A stretch of 64,000 bases of DNA from Forficula auricularia. Lineage: Eukaryota; Arthropoda; Insecta; Dermaptera; Forficulidae. The notes below the pieces were generated by a model. It worked only from the letters and a program-made list of their open reading frames with translations, had not been told where the DNA came from and ran no database searches. Shown in pieces: positions 1 through 10,067 of the stretch. The first letter of the stretch is position 1. Each line of letters opens with the position of its first letter. Location: assembly GCA_024734495.1 (NCBI GenBank), contig JALMQS010000085.1:13430048-13494047 (forward strand). The letters are read 5' to 3'. Both the position numbers and the translations under genes were made by a program.

Positions 1-289
1 AAAATAACGAAAATGATGCTGTATTCGATGAAATTTTCAAAAAATCGAAAATTAAAATAAAATTTCAAAAAATGAAGGAGTTTTTTGGACAGCATCCCCT
101 GGTTGAAAAGTCACCAACGGCCACTCATTTAAAATCTTTTTTATAAAATCAATAATAAATCAAGGATTTTAGAAATTTTACAAAACATAATAAATCAAAT
201 GAACAATACAAAATTTAATCATCTTGTGTCCATGAACATTTTAAAATTTTTCGTTAGAGTTGAGTTTTAATACTTTAGATTTATACATG
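1..289. other. AT-rich DNA, no recognisable feature
   Basis: No open frame, repeat or RNA gene recognised. The right side runs into a MITE fragment. Confidence 0.5.
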
Positions 290-378
290 TGACATCACGA
301 AGCTTATGACCCTCCCCCTTTATCACATTTTGTTGACCCCCTCCTCCCTTAACGTGTGACATAATTTGTGGATGGCCT
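290..378. mobile_element. MITE fragment ending in TGACATAATTTGTGGATGGCC
   Basis: A pyrimidine-rich block (CCCTCCCCC and CCCCCTCCTCCC) is followed by GTGTGACATAATTTGTGG. This matches the right end of the fuller copy at 21672-21948, which also has a C-rich interior and a GTGACATAATTTATGG end. Only the right end is convincing; the left end has decayed. Such ends are common in arthropod DNA transposons. Confidence 0.5.
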
Positions 379-1425
379 CTTACCACATCTGTGTGCTAAG
401 CCATCTATATATAATTCACAAAATTAAAGAGGGATACATTTTAATTTTAAAATATTTATTAAAAAAAATAAAAACTTTTTATAGATGCAGAAGAAAAACA
501 CCTATTTCCTCTATCTTCCGACCTACTTTAATTCCCAGTAATGCGTAAGATATTTGATAAAAAAACCAAACATAATTCAGTGAATTGTTTGTGAATAACA
601 TATAGTATTCGATGCTGCCCCGACACTTGACATCAGTATTTCAATTTAATCTCGGGCTTTTATCGTCGTTGTTTTGTTGTTGTTTTTTTCTACATCCGGA
701 TGCTATGGCTTGAGGCGGGGGCGGGAGACCCGGCCTTATCACAAAGGCACGCAACAAATCCTCTCCGTTGTAACTTTTTTTCAGCTTATATTCCACTGCA
801 AAATATAAATAAAACTCTTCTCCACTTGGCCTCTGTTATTTTCTACCCAATCAAATTATAAAGCTCTAATCTCACCATTTATTAACAAAATTTTCACGAT
901 GTTTTAATTAGACCTTTTTGTATTTAGAGGGAAAGGAAATTAAGGAAAGATTAAAATAGGTTATTTTTATGTGTATTATAATCTTATTAACAACGCAGAT
1001 TTTATAATTATTCTGGAAGAATTCATCGAATGTTGGAAATTATTTTCAGTTTAATCTCTCTGAGATGGAATTTAGGATTAAATTCATCCATTTTTACGTA
1101 GAATTTAATTGCAATGAAAGTATGAGCGATTTCAATTCTGTTATGAATGAATCAATTTGAAATTATATATAGATTTGTTTTGTTAATCATTATGATTAAA
1201 AATTTATTTATGATTGAGGTGAAAAAATCGGAATATTAAGTGAAGTCGATTCTTCCAATATTACCTGAGATCTGGGTCAAATTTTGGCATTGTGGTAAGA
1301 AATAAAAAGATATAAAAGTTTGTCTTTAATAATAATTTAACTATATCAATAAAAATGATATTTTCCCAAGGATCTCGAAGTTGCTTAACAGGATCGCTTC
1401 GTTTTTTCAAATAAAAATTATTTAC
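379..1425. other. AT-rich intergenic DNA, nothing identified
   Basis: A 60-codon open frame at 366-548 has no protein-like composition. A slightly GC-richer patch around 690-770 shows no recognised motif. Confidence 0.5.
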
Positions 1426-1427
1426 AA

Positions 1428-1500
1428 GTTAGCGCTCGGGTTCGACTCCTGAGGGGGCGAAACCTTCTGACATATAATATATACATAATCATCTACTAAG
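1428..1500 (+). repeat. Dispersed short repeat with B-box-like GGTTCGACTCC (SINE-like), copy 1
   Basis: The block contains GCTCGGGTTCGACTCCTGAG, then GGGGCGAAACCTTCTGACAT and a tail mentioning CTACTAAGATCTT. Two better copies lie at 39103-39203 and 39440-39560. The GGTTCRACTCC core resembles the B box of tRNA genes, so a tRNA-derived SINE is a reasonable guess. I see no clear A box or poly-A tail. Confidence 0.45.
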
Positions 1501-2479
1501 ATCTTTGATAAATTTCTCCTTATATAAATTCTCATATTAAAAAAAATATATTCGTTCATTTAAAGTAAATATTTCTATTATTTATATAAAAAAGCAAATA
1601 TTTCATCTATCGAAAAAAATAATTTAAAAATTTACAATTATTTAATTTATTGAAAAAAATTGGTGCTTTTTAGGAAAATGAATTTAAATACCTACATACT
1701 GTATATTAATTACCAAGAAAAGAACTCAAGCCTCTCTCCCTGAAATGTAATGGCTTAGATTATATTTAAATAAATTGTATGTCTATATCATATAAAATTA
1801 TAAATATTTGTAAAATTTATAGTTTCCCTACTTTCCCCGAAAAATGTATGAATTCGGGGCTCACAATAAATATTAATTACCTATGTGTCTGCTGATTAAG
1901 AGAAGTAGACGTATAACTCCCCGATGATCAATATTACCCATCGAAAATAATTTCTGGTCTGCCCTGGATAAATTCTTGTTCTGGCCCTTCGATAAAACTT
2001 ATCTGAAAAGTATTTCCAAAAAGTAAAAACAACCACAAGCATCTGACAGGGCACAAGCCCGCAATCTCATGTGCATTGGCCTTGTGGTAATCAGTGATTT
2101 TTGCATTTAAAATAATTTTTAAGATATTTAAATTTAACTATCTGAATTAATAATAGTTATAAAATGAAATATGGGAACACTTTTTTACATACAACCTCCC
2201 ATTGATCCATCGGAAGCACTTCTTTACTTTTAACGTTCAGAGGCATTTTCACAGAGATTTCTTAAAAAAGATTTCAACTAAATAATCTCAACATCCTAGG
2301 AAGTTCGTCCTGTTGGTAAAATGTTTATATTTTTAAAATGAAGAACTTAATAGATTTTGAGATTTAGTTAAAAAAAAAATCATTTACAACACTACGAAAA
2401 ATTCGACCCCCTACAAAATAATCATCGAAATAATATTTTAAAATGATTTTTGATTTTGGGGAAAATAAATTCATTTACA
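1501..2479. other. AT-rich intergenic DNA, nothing identified
   Basis: No gene or repeat recognised. Confidence 0.5.
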
Positions 2480-2588
2480 AAGAGAAAGAAAGAGGTTGTC
2501 CTCTGCTTGATCCAAATAAACATATATATATATATATATAGTATATATATCGAAATTATATATCTGTATATATATTATTTATTTGTTT

Positions 2589-2627
2589 GAGACTATAGTT
2601 TCAAAAGCTTGGTCTTCATCAACAGTC
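2589..2627 (-). ncRNA. Degenerate hammerhead-like motif in a Penelope-type repeat
   Basis: On the minus strand the GAAAC, UAUA and GUC elements are present. The catalytic box reads CUGUUGAUGA instead of CUGAUGAUGA, and stem II has mismatches. It is probably inactive and serves mainly as the left partner of the head-to-head pair with 2695-2733. Confidence 0.45.
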
Positions 2628-2694
2628 TTTTTTAATTATAAATATTATTTTTCATGGGTTCAATATCCATACGATAATATTTATAATTATAAAA

Positions 2695-2733
2695 GACTGA
2701 TGATGAAAACCAAGTCTTCGAAACTATAGTCTC
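2695..2733 (+). ncRNA. Hammerhead-like ribozyme motif, Penelope-type repeat
   Basis: In order: CTGATGA (from 2697), one extra T, a stem II with a CAA loop, GAAAC, a TATA tetraloop, and GTC as the predicted cleavage triplet. Helix III would be the two pairs AC/GU around UAUA. Stem II has one A-for-G change relative to the copy at 3051-3093. Helix I beyond GA/UC is poor. Hammerheads are known in terminal repeats of Penelope-like elements; activity here is not shown. Confidence 0.5.
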
Positions 2734-3050
2734 AAACAAATAAAAAAATATATATACAGATATATAATTTCGATATATATGTGTGTATGTTTATTTGCAT
2801 CAAGTAGAGGACAACCTCTTTGTTTCTCTTTGTGAATCAACAACTCTGCTACTCCCGATAAACAAAAACCTTTCAATTAAATTCATTTAACTTGTAAATT
2901 CCAATTGAAAAGTTTTTGTTTTGCCGAGAGTAGCAGAGTTGTTGATTCACAAAGAGAAACAAAGAGGTTGTCCTCTGCTTGATGCAAATAAACATTCACA
3001 CATATATATCGAGATGATATATCTGTATATATATATATTATTTATTTGTT

Positions 3051-3093
3051 TGAGACTATAGTTTCGAAGACTTGGTCTTCATCATCAGTCTTT
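3051..3093 (-). ncRNA. Hammerhead-like ribozyme motif downstream of Penelope GIY-YIG frame
   Basis: Minus strand: CTGATGA, one T, a perfect 6-bp stem II (GAAGAC/GTCTTC) with a CAA loop, GAAAC, TATA, GTC. It lies on the same strand as, and about 200 bp 3' of, the GIY-YIG frame at 3295-3615, as expected for a Penelope terminal repeat. The one-base insertion between the CUGAUGA box and stem II departs from the classical consensus, but it recurs in every family in this window. Confidence 0.55.
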
Positions 3094-3294
3094 TTTTAAT
3101 TATAAATGTTTGTTTTTCATGGAGTCAATATCGTATGGATATTGAAAATTTGATGTTCCTTCTTCACTGGTGGTCAGCTTAGAACTAATAAAGACATTCT
3201 TTTGGTTCACATTCAAATATAACAATATGTTTCCCTTTCTCCTTGTTTTACAAAGAGAAAGGCTGACAATGGAAGGGTTTGTTTTCTTTTTCTT

Positions 3295-3615
3295 TTATCT
3301 TTTGTTAGCAAACATTTTAAGCAGATTGCTATTTGATAATTCAATTTGGTTGTTCAAACAAAGTTTTGAATTTCTATTGAATGATTTCAAAATTTCTAAC
3401 GATTCAATTGCGCTAATTAATTTTGGGTTTCTTTCTCCTTTTATTAATCTAATCCCTGTACCTTCTGGGAAAGAGTGATTGTTTGAATTTAAATGTTCCG
3501 CAAAAGAGTTTTCATTCTTTTTATTTTTAAAATCTCTAATATGTTCATTTAATCGAATTTTCAGATTTCTCTCTGTTTTCCCTACATAGATCGCTTCGCA
3601 ATCTTTGCATTTCAA
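3295..3615 (-). pseudogene. Penelope-like element: GIY-YIG endonuclease domain (fragment)
   Basis: The 106-codon frame encodes a GIY-YIG-type nuclease start (CKDCEAIYVGKTERNLKIR) followed by LNEHIRDFKN, the conserved H...F...SFAEHL stretch and IESLEILKSFN. This is the C-terminal endonuclease of a Penelope-like retroelement. Such nucleases nick the target for reverse transcription. The frame continues in sense, but one base out of phase, from the frame at 3617-3970: the expected VYSLKC junction is found by shifting frame near 3617-3622. The element is therefore frameshifted, 5' truncated near 3999 and inactive. A 3' untranslated stretch and a hammerhead-bearing repeat follow at 3050-3290. Confidence 0.85.
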
Positions 3616-3616
3616 A

Positions 3617-3998
3617 CTATAAACCCTTCTTTTCTATATTTGGTAAGTTGTCTTTTTTATTTGAACCTAAATCTTTTCCTAGAGTAATTGGAGTTTTGAA
3701 TACTGTTTTGAACCCTAATTTTTTCATTTTTTGTTTTAATTTTTCCGAAATTTGTCCGTAATATGGGAGAACTATCCTAGGATTTTCTTTTTCTTTTTCA
3801 TTCTTTTGTGAATATATTGATTCCAGGGTTGATTTTTCAATTTTTTTAAATAACATTTGGTCTATAAGGCTTGCCTCGTACCCATTATTTACCGCGATTT
3901 CTTTAATTGTCTCTAATTCTTGTGAGTATGCTTTTTCTGAAAGAGGTATATTTATTAGTCTATGTATCATTGAGTGGAAGGCTGCGTGTTTATGTGTT
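3617..3998 (-). pseudogene. Penelope-like element: region between RT and GIY-YIG (fragment)
   Basis: The translation includes AAFHSMIHRLINIPLSE, then a charged stretch and IVLPYYGQISEKLKQ. This is the linker found in Penelope-like polyproteins between the reverse transcriptase core and the nuclease. The equivalent segment of the second copy (23384-23660) carries MIHRLTNIPLDK. The RT palm itself is missing: the homology stops at about 3998 and an inverted terminal-repeat copy begins at once, indicating 5' truncation or an inverted-dimer junction. The downstream frame is shifted by one base. Confidence 0.8.
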
Positions 3999-4008
3999 AA
4001 TTAAAAAA

Positions 4009-4044
4009 GACTGGTGATGAAGACCAAGTCTTCGAAACTAGTCT
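4009..4044 (+). ncRNA. Degenerate hammerhead-like motif flanking the Penelope fragment
   Basis: CTGGTGATGA, intact stem II (GAAGAC/GTCTTC), GAAAC, then CTAGTC. The two-base TA deletion in the helix III loop and the A-to-G change in the core suggest it is inactive. It points away from the Penelope fragment, so it and 3051-3093 face outward on opposite strands. The repeat continues to about 4150. Confidence 0.45.
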
Positions 4045-4176
4045 CAAACAAATAAATAATATATATATATACAGATATATCATCTCGATATATATGTGTG
4101 TATGTTTATTTGCATCAAGCAGAGGACAACCTCTTTGTTTCTCTTTGTGTAAATTCCAAGTTAGTTTCTTATTTAG

Positions 4177-4430
4177 TTAAAATTATTGGATAAAAAATAC
4201 TTGGTAGGTTTCACATTAAGATATAAAAATAAAACGAATTTATTTTTGGAGAGTCTTTAAACTCGATATATATATTTCGGGTGGCTAACCCATTTCTGTT
4301 GCTCCTGAAGATGGGTTAGCCACCCGAAATATATAACATATATCGAGATTAAAGACTCTCCAAAAATAAATTCGTTTTATTTTTATATCTTAATGTGAAA
4401 CCTAACAAGTATTTTTTATCCAATAATTTT
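4177..4430. mobile_element. Palindromic short element carrying a hammerhead (family with GTGAAACCTA ends)
   Basis: Arms of about 115 bp (4177-4292 and 4312-4430) are near-perfect inverted repeats around a 20-bp centre. Each outer end carries the block GTGAAACCTA followed by CAAGTATTTTTTATCC or its inverse. The same organisation is seen at 58133-58455 and partly at 16283-16430. There is no coding capacity. I interpret it as a head-to-head dimer of a short ribozyme-bearing retroelement. Confidence 0.7.
4302..4347 (+). ncRNA. Hammerhead ribozyme candidate with complete three-helix fold
   Basis: Helix I pairs CTC (4302-4304) with GAG (4345-4347). CTGAAGA is the first core box (4305-4311) and T4312 is the extra base. 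Stem II is GGGT/ACCC with a five-base loop, then GAA (4326-4328). Helix III pairs ATATAT (4329-4334) with ATATAT (4338-4343) around AAC, and C4344 is the predicted cleavage nucleotide. N7 is A, which the consensus allows. This is the best helix III in the window. The left arm has a damaged box (CAGAAA). Confidence 0.6.
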
Positions 4431-4935
4431 AAAAAAATGTTTCACCAAGTAACAACACCAATTTCTTTAAAAACTATCTTATTTAGTTTTTAAGCTGCAT
4501 GACTCTAACAGACGGACAGTCGACAGACACTGTATCGACGCAGTGAATGGGTCACATTTTAGTATTGAACAGGACCATAAATTTGAATAAAATCAGAAAC
4601 AATCGAAGTCTTATAATGATTGTAAACAACAAGCTGAAATTTGGCATAAAAATTTGAAATAAGAAACATCACCTATGTGCTAAGTTTCACCTTCCTTGCT
4701 TAAATCTCTGTCTGACAAAAAAATGTTCAAATCACTAAAATTTGCGCAAGAGTCATGAAAAAGCTTTCAAATTTTCCTCCGATTTCGCTGGAAGAAGAAA
4801 GACTTAGAAACATCTTGATCTATAATACAATAATCGGAATTTTTTCTGCACCACATAAATGTAAAGTAAAAATAAATAAATAAGCAATAAAAAATTCTTA
4901 GCTCTACTTTATTTCCGCTGGAAGAATTGTCTATT
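4431..4935. other. AT-rich intergenic DNA, nothing identified
   Basis: No protein-like frame. A short dispersed TGTTTCACCAAG motif near 4440 belongs to the edge of the neighbouring palindrome family. Confidence 0.45.
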
Positions 4936-4939
4936 AAAA

Positions 4940-5290
4940 AAGTGGTGTAGGTGTATGAATGCAAGGGTAGCCGTCGCTACTACCCTCCGGAGAGTGCCTT
5001 CCTTGGGGGTGGTTCCGCCAATCTGGCTCCTTATCGATCGCGGCGTCGGCGTCTTCACCCCTAGCGGCGAGGGGCGGCGATCCTCCATTGGTCGATGTCC
5101 ACCCCCACCCCGTATCGCGGGGCGTGGCCTCCGCCCTTTGCGCACCGAGGCTCACGAAGAGACGACCCTCAGCAATCAGTGCGCGAGATTTGCAGGGGTC
5201 ACCGGCATCTGACCCTCTGAGAGCAGACGCTGGCCACCCCTGGCGCTGCTTCCCTCTTCTTTTATCTATGCATCGCGACTCCTAAACCTC
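4940..5290. other. GC-rich island, unclassified
   Basis: An abrupt 350-bp block of high GC content inside very AT-rich DNA, ending before an (AT)n run at 5357-5380. All strands have overlapping open frames simply because the block is GC-rich; none gives a domain I recognise. It could be the 5' or 3' part of a non-LTR retrotransposon or a CpG-rich regulatory segment. Confidence 0.4.
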
Positions 5291-6305
5291 CCACTCACCA
5301 CATCCAATTATTTCTAGGTGAATGAGAACATAATATTTTCCTATCAACATTTCATTAAAAAAAATATATATATATATATAATTGTTCTTTAAAAGGGACA
5401 AACACAAGGAGGATTTTGCATCATCAACTCTTCGTCAGTGAAAGATTTATGTTCAGAGGAAGAAACTACAAAGCTTAAGAATAATCACAGTCGGCCAAGT
5501 GTGAGTGGGACCTCGCATATTGATTGTTCCATACCTTTTAATATTTAAAAAATTATTCACGAGAAATATTTATTATAATAATAATAAACACTATTCTATG
5601 CATATACCATATTCTATAAATATTCATATAAAAAATATGCACCGAACGGATTCGAATCAGACGATATCTTGATTCCGATATTGAAATATATAACCTGGTT
5701 TAAAGGAAGTGTTTTAAAAACCAATTATGTAAGTAGTATCTCACAAAAAACTTGAGACATCATTTAGAAGCAAATTATGAATGTCTAGGATTTTGAGGGA
5801 TTTCTAAAATAAAACGAAAATCTTTTAAACGGGTCAATTTTATCACTACCGCACACTGGAATTTTACAAAAATACTCTACACGTTACGTCTAGGTAAAAA
5901 ATACGACCTCTCAAAAAATTCTACTTTTCACAAGATAATCATTTTTATAAGGTATTAATTTTAAAATTAATAATATAACTTCTAATTTGCAAGTATGTAC
6001 GAGTATCTTATTTAGACCAAGGGCTATAAAGCTTTGATAGACAGATATAGTAGCAAAAATAATAGGGTCCTTTTTCACGTATGTACAGAATCCAAACATT
6101 TTCATAAGCTTTAGGTTCATTTCAAAAAGAAAAAATAATTAGGTATTAATATAAAATACATGTGTACATCACACGTCTTACCTCTTCACCACAGCAGTAG
6201 AGAATACCCCAGGTTAATAAAAAAAAAAAAAAAAATCAAAAATGTACATACATGTTTAAAATCAAATCAAAAGATGTCTCGTGATTAATGTATGTAAATA
6301 AATAT
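5291..6305. other. AT-rich intergenic DNA
   Basis: Contains an (AT)n tract at 5357-5380 and an A run at 6218-6233. No gene or transposon recognised. Confidence 0.45.
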
Positions 6306-6309
6306 ACAG

Positions 6310-6588
6310 TACCACCCTGTAGGCAAAGCCCTGATTATAAGGATAAAGTTTACCGAGTTTCAAATTTTTTGATCCATTAATTTGGCCGGAATAAAAAATT
6401 GACCGTTCAATGCCAAAAACCCTATGTTATTGTATTTAGATGGGAAATTTAATCACTGTGTAGCACTAGGTTAAAATTGAGTTAGAGACTTGAAACTTGG
6501 GTGATATTTTTTATTTATTTAGAACCATATGAGCCCTTATCCGCCTAAATATTCGAAAATATCCAAAATAAGGAGCACCCTAATATAT
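6310..6588. mobile_element. MITE relic related to the element at 49139-49455
   Basis: The right end reads AAATAAGGAGCACCCTAATA, and the interior has GAGACTTGAAACTTGGGTGA. The fuller copy at 49139-49455 has TAGGGTGGT ends and an interior GAAACTTGGGGGATAT. The left end (TACCACCCTG) is less certain. A non-autonomous Tc1-like element is the simplest reading. Confidence 0.45.
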
Positions 6589-6651
6589 ATATATATATAC
6601 AATATATTTATAATTTTAATAAATTATGTTGATTAATGTCCATTATAATTA

Positions 6652-7050
6652 GTAGATTAAAAATTCAGTTTATTGGACAAAGTTTTTTATTGAAGTTCTT
6701 CTTCAATTTTGTACAACGTTTCGTCTCTCTCGAGACTTTTTCAAGTACTCAATTGGTTAGAACAACATTGGTTGAAATAAAGATAAAAATAACTGAGACA
6801 TAGTAGAATTTTTCTTTCTAGATTGATACCATAAAACAATATAAGTATAGATGTATACTTATATTGTTTTATGGTATCAATCTAGAAAGAAAAATTCTAC
6901 TATGTCTCAGTTATTTTTATCTTTATTTCAACCAATGTTGTTCTAACCAATTGAGTACTTGAAAAAGTCTCGAGAGAGACGAAACGTTGTACAAAAATTG
7001 AAGAAGAACTTCAATAAAAAAACTTTGCCCAATAAACTGAATTTTTAATC
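6652..7050. mobile_element. Near-perfect palindrome (about 190-bp arms) with hammerhead-like cores
   Basis: Arms 6652-6846 and 6857-7050 are inverted copies around TATAGATGTATA. Each carries a hairpin GTCTC/GAGAC followed by GAAACGTTGTAC. No coding capacity. The outer ends carry CAGTTTATTGG / CCAATAAACTG. It is organised like the other head-to-head ribozyme palindromes here. Confidence 0.7.
6940..6998 (+). ncRNA. Hammerhead-like motif with core substitutions
   Basis: Helix I pairs GTAC with GTAC and, beyond an internal loop, CAATT with AATTG. Stem II is GTCTC/GAGAC around GAGA, then GAA, the self-complementary ACGT and T. The first core box is TTGAAAA instead of CUGANGA: it retains the UGA but has lost C3 and G8, so self-cleavage is unlikely. 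An inverted copy with the same changes lies at 6705-6762 on the minus strand, implying the mutation predates the inverted duplication. Confidence 0.4.
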
Positions 7051-7558
7051 TACTTTATAATTTTATTTGAATCTAAGAGTTCAAAGACTGCTTTTATCTT
7101 CAATCGAATCACAAATGTTATTTTTGAATTACTTTGAAAGGAGTAGGTAAGTCATGCTTAATTGAATATTCGTTCAGATATGTGTGGAGGCTATTCCATA
7201 TATAGTCTATACCTCAGAGTATGTAAATTGAATAAAAATACTTTATTTTATTTTTTCGTGAAAACCCCAATAACTACTGTTTTTCTTTAGACCAAATTAG
7301 TATTATAGTATGTACTGATCTTAAAAAATAATTTAAATAATTTAGGCTTCATAAATTAACTCCAAGGATCTAAGCAAAAGACTGGGTTAACTATAAACTG
7401 TGATCCCAAAGCACAACATAATATTTATCAATAAATGAATTTAACTTTTAAGGACATCATAGATATTAGAGAAATATTTTTACTATTATGATATTATAAT
7501 ATTTATCGTTTGAATTTGGAAACACATTCGTTCAACATATTAATATACTGAATCTATA
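7051..7558. other. AT-rich intergenic DNA, nothing identified
   Basis: No recognisable feature up to the TA target duplication of the next element. Confidence 0.45.
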
Positions 7559-8970
7559 CAGGGTGGTGACTTGGCCGACGCAGCATAGCGATTACAATGT
7601 TAATTTTTGAATGTGCATTTATTTGCTCCCCTAATTATTTTAGAGTTAAAGTTCTTATAGGTTTTTTGTAGAGAAAAAATACTAAATCCCAACATATTTT
7701 TGTTTTCAAATTTTGAAATTTCAGAACCGTAATAATCAACATTATAGTTATTTTTGAAATTTTTGAAATTTTTGAATTTTGATTTTTTGAAAAACATTGT
7801 TTTCACGGACGAATGCACGTTTACACTCCATAATGAACCAAACGTTTAAAATTGTAGAGTGTGGGCTACTGAAAATCCACACAATGTTGTAAAGACCAGG
7901 ACCCAATATCCCCGAAAAATTAACGTTTGGGCGGGAATATTCGGTCATCGCATTTTAGGACCATTTTTCTTAAATGAAAATTTAACTGGACAGCGCTTTT
8001 TGCAGTTATTGGAAGAGGATATAGTTCCGGCTGTAACGGAAAATGCTCGAGAAAACCAAGATATTTGGTTTCAGATGGATGGTTGCCCCGCACACAACAG
8101 CCGCGATGTCCGTGAATTTTTAAATAATCATTTTGAGAATAAAATCATTGGTCCGAGGTTTAGGATTAGCTGGCCTGCAAGGTCCCCCGATCCTTCACCC
8201 AACGATTTTTTTCTTTGGGGACATTTAAAATCAAAGATTTACTCTAGACAAACATTTCAAAACTTAGATCAACTCAAAAATCGTATACAAGCCGAATGTG
8301 ATAAAATATCACAATACCAATTAGCAAATGTCAGACGAGAATTTTACGAAAGGTTGGGCCATTGTTTAGTGGTAAATGGTGGTTTATTCGAACATTTGCT
8401 ATGATTGTTATTTTTTGTTATAATTTTATGCATTTGTTAATTATGTTAAAAAATTAAATTCTGTTTACCTTACTAATTTTATTGTTTTAATTACGTTTAA
8501 AAATATTACTTATAATTTCGTTGATTATTCTTGTGAAAATTTAAAAGCTCGTTCTAAACTTCATCTACGTGAATCTACTATTTTTATTTATCAATGACGA
8601 ATACAAAACTCAGCCCATTCAAATTTAACGAGTTTCTCATTATGGTAATCAATAAATTCTAATAAGAACTGATTTTAAAAAGTTCAAATATAACAAACGT
8701 CACTTAGAAACAACAAATGAAAATGCCTTGTTTGTTTTAATAATTCCATGGCCTCAGTGATTTTTGTAAAAATACAATTATTTATAATGTTGATTATTAC
8801 GGTTCTGAAATTTCAAAATTTGAAAACAAAAATATGTTCGGATTCAGTATTTTTTCTCTACAAAAAACCTATAAGAACTTTAACTCTAAAATAATTAGGG
8901 GAGCAAATAAATGCACATTCAAAAATTAACATTGTAATCGCTATGCTGCGTCGGCCAAGTCACCACCCTG
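7559..8970 (+). mobile_element. Tc1/mariner-superfamily transposon, 188-bp terminal inverted repeats
   Basis: The element starts CAGGGTGGTGACTTGGCC and ends with its inverse, flanked on both sides by TA (7557-7558 and 8971-8972), the hallmark target duplication of this superfamily. The inverted repeats (7559-7746 and 8783-8970) are almost identical over 188 bp. Total length is 1412 bp. The interior holds the C-terminal two thirds of a DDE transposase (7802-8404); the N-terminal DNA-binding part is gone, so this copy is non-autonomous. Near identity of the arms suggests recent movement or repair. Confidence 0.9.
7802..8404 (+). pseudogene. Tc1/mariner transposase, DDE catalytic domain, DD41D spacing, N-terminus missing
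   Basis: The catalytic motifs are FTDE (Asp codon 7808-7810), FQMDGCPAHN (Asp 8078-8080) and SPDPSPNDFFLWGHLKSK (Asp 8204-8206). Forty-one residues separate the second and third Asp, i.e. DD41D. A TAA stop at 7847-7849, probably a CAA-to-TAA change, interrupts the frame between FTDE and VWATENPH. Downstream the frame is open to the natural stop at 8402-8404. NVWAGIFG and RFLQLLEEDIVP are typical of arthropod transposases with a DDE_3-type domain. The helix-turn-helix region is absent. DD41D resembles the described rosa-type group, but family assignment needs a tree. Confidence 0.85.
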
Positions 8971-8972
8971 TA

Positions 8973-9493
8973 TACATATTTACCTATAATAAATTTCATG
9001 TTTTCCCTAAAACAAATATTTCTCCAAAAAAGAGCGCAGTAGACAGGAATAATATTAAATATGGATTTTTTTCTTTGGTAATGTAAAAATAATTTTCGTA
9101 TTACTTGTTATATGTGAGTTTTAAAAAGAATATTCATATTCTTTTTCATCATAAACGGAGGGAGGAATACAAGAAACCAAAAGCACCTGCTCTTATTTTT
9201 ATTATTATAAAAAATTAAATGCTTAAATGTAAATGAAGGTCTGGATTACCTAATAAGTAAAGGTATATTTTAATATATTAAACTTGTAATGATTTTAAAA
9301 GGTTATGGGACACAAATTAAATCTTAAAAGTAATGTAAATTGTGAATAACTACTAAATATATTCGTTAGTTAGATGCAATACATCTCTTATAATAAGTTA
9401 TAAACATTCCATGGTTCCCAAAGGATCCCCAAGATTAAAAAACCTGACCGAAATTTGATCTCGAGCAAATGCATGTGGTTGTTCAGAGAGAGT
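8973..9493. other. AT-rich intergenic DNA, nothing identified
   Basis: No gene or repeat recognised. Confidence 0.45.
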
Positions 9494-9743
9494 AAGGCCG
9501 TAGTCAGCAGAGGGGGGGGGGGTGTTAGAACGCCCCAAAATGTACAGTCAAGGATCGAAATTTTACAGGATTTAAATACCATAAAAGTTCAATACAAATT
9601 TAATATAAAAAAATATCCTGATAAAAATGCAATTTGGGCACCAGGGAGTCGGTCGTGTCTCATACTCCTGGGAGTATTTAGCCTTAGTCCCTTAATCTCT
9701 CGGAGGGTAACTACCCCCCTGTGAATTTTTTTGCTATGGCCTT
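9494..9743. mobile_element. Possible MITE with AAGGCC(G/A)TAG ends
   Basis: TAAGGCCGTAGTCAGCAG is followed by a G11 run at the left; the right end is a C-rich block, then TTGCTATGGCCTT, the inverse of the left end. Only about 10 bp of the ends pair cleanly. No coding capacity and no clear target duplication. Confidence 0.35.
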
Positions 9744-9744
9744 G

Positions 9745-10067
9745 AAAAAGAGAAATCAATGAGGTTGTCGTCTGCCTGATTGAAATAAATTTATTTATTT
9801 GTTAGAGACTATAGTTTCGAAGGCTTGACCTTCATCATCATTCTATTAATTAGAAATAATTTATCTCCTATTTTTCAAGAGATCAATTACACGTTTGGTT
9901 AAAAGCTCTTTTTGTTGTTATAACAATCTATGCACATAACAAACAATCTTATCTATATCCAATCAGATAATTGAACTCATTACAAGTAGCAGAGTAGCAG
10001 ATAAAATATTTCTAAATAAAAGAGTGATGATGAAGCTCGAAACTGAAGTCCCTAACAAATAAATTAC

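Larger units (their letters stand above)
2480..3110. repeat. Inverted array of Penelope-like terminal repeats
   Basis: A unit containing AAAGAGGTTGTCCTCTGCTT, an (AT)n tract, GAGACTATAGTTTC and CTTGGTCTTCATC appears at 2480-2640 on one strand, inverted at 2690-2830, and again at 2938-3100. CTCTGCTACTC motifs and their inverse (AGTAGCAGAG) lie between. The same unit recurs at 4008-4150 and, decayed, at 9750-10070, 11160-11460 and 28085-28260. The copy at 3051-3093 sits directly downstream of the GIY-YIG reading frame on its coding strand. I therefore read the unit as the terminal repeat (pLTR) of that Penelope-like element. Confidence 0.7.

Noticed and set aside
3170..3478. 102-codon plus-strand frame
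   Set aside because: Antisense of the Penelope GIY-YIG frame and its 3' region.
4909..5285. Four overlapping open frames on both strands
   Set aside because: They follow from the GC-rich island; none shows a domain and they overlap in all frames.
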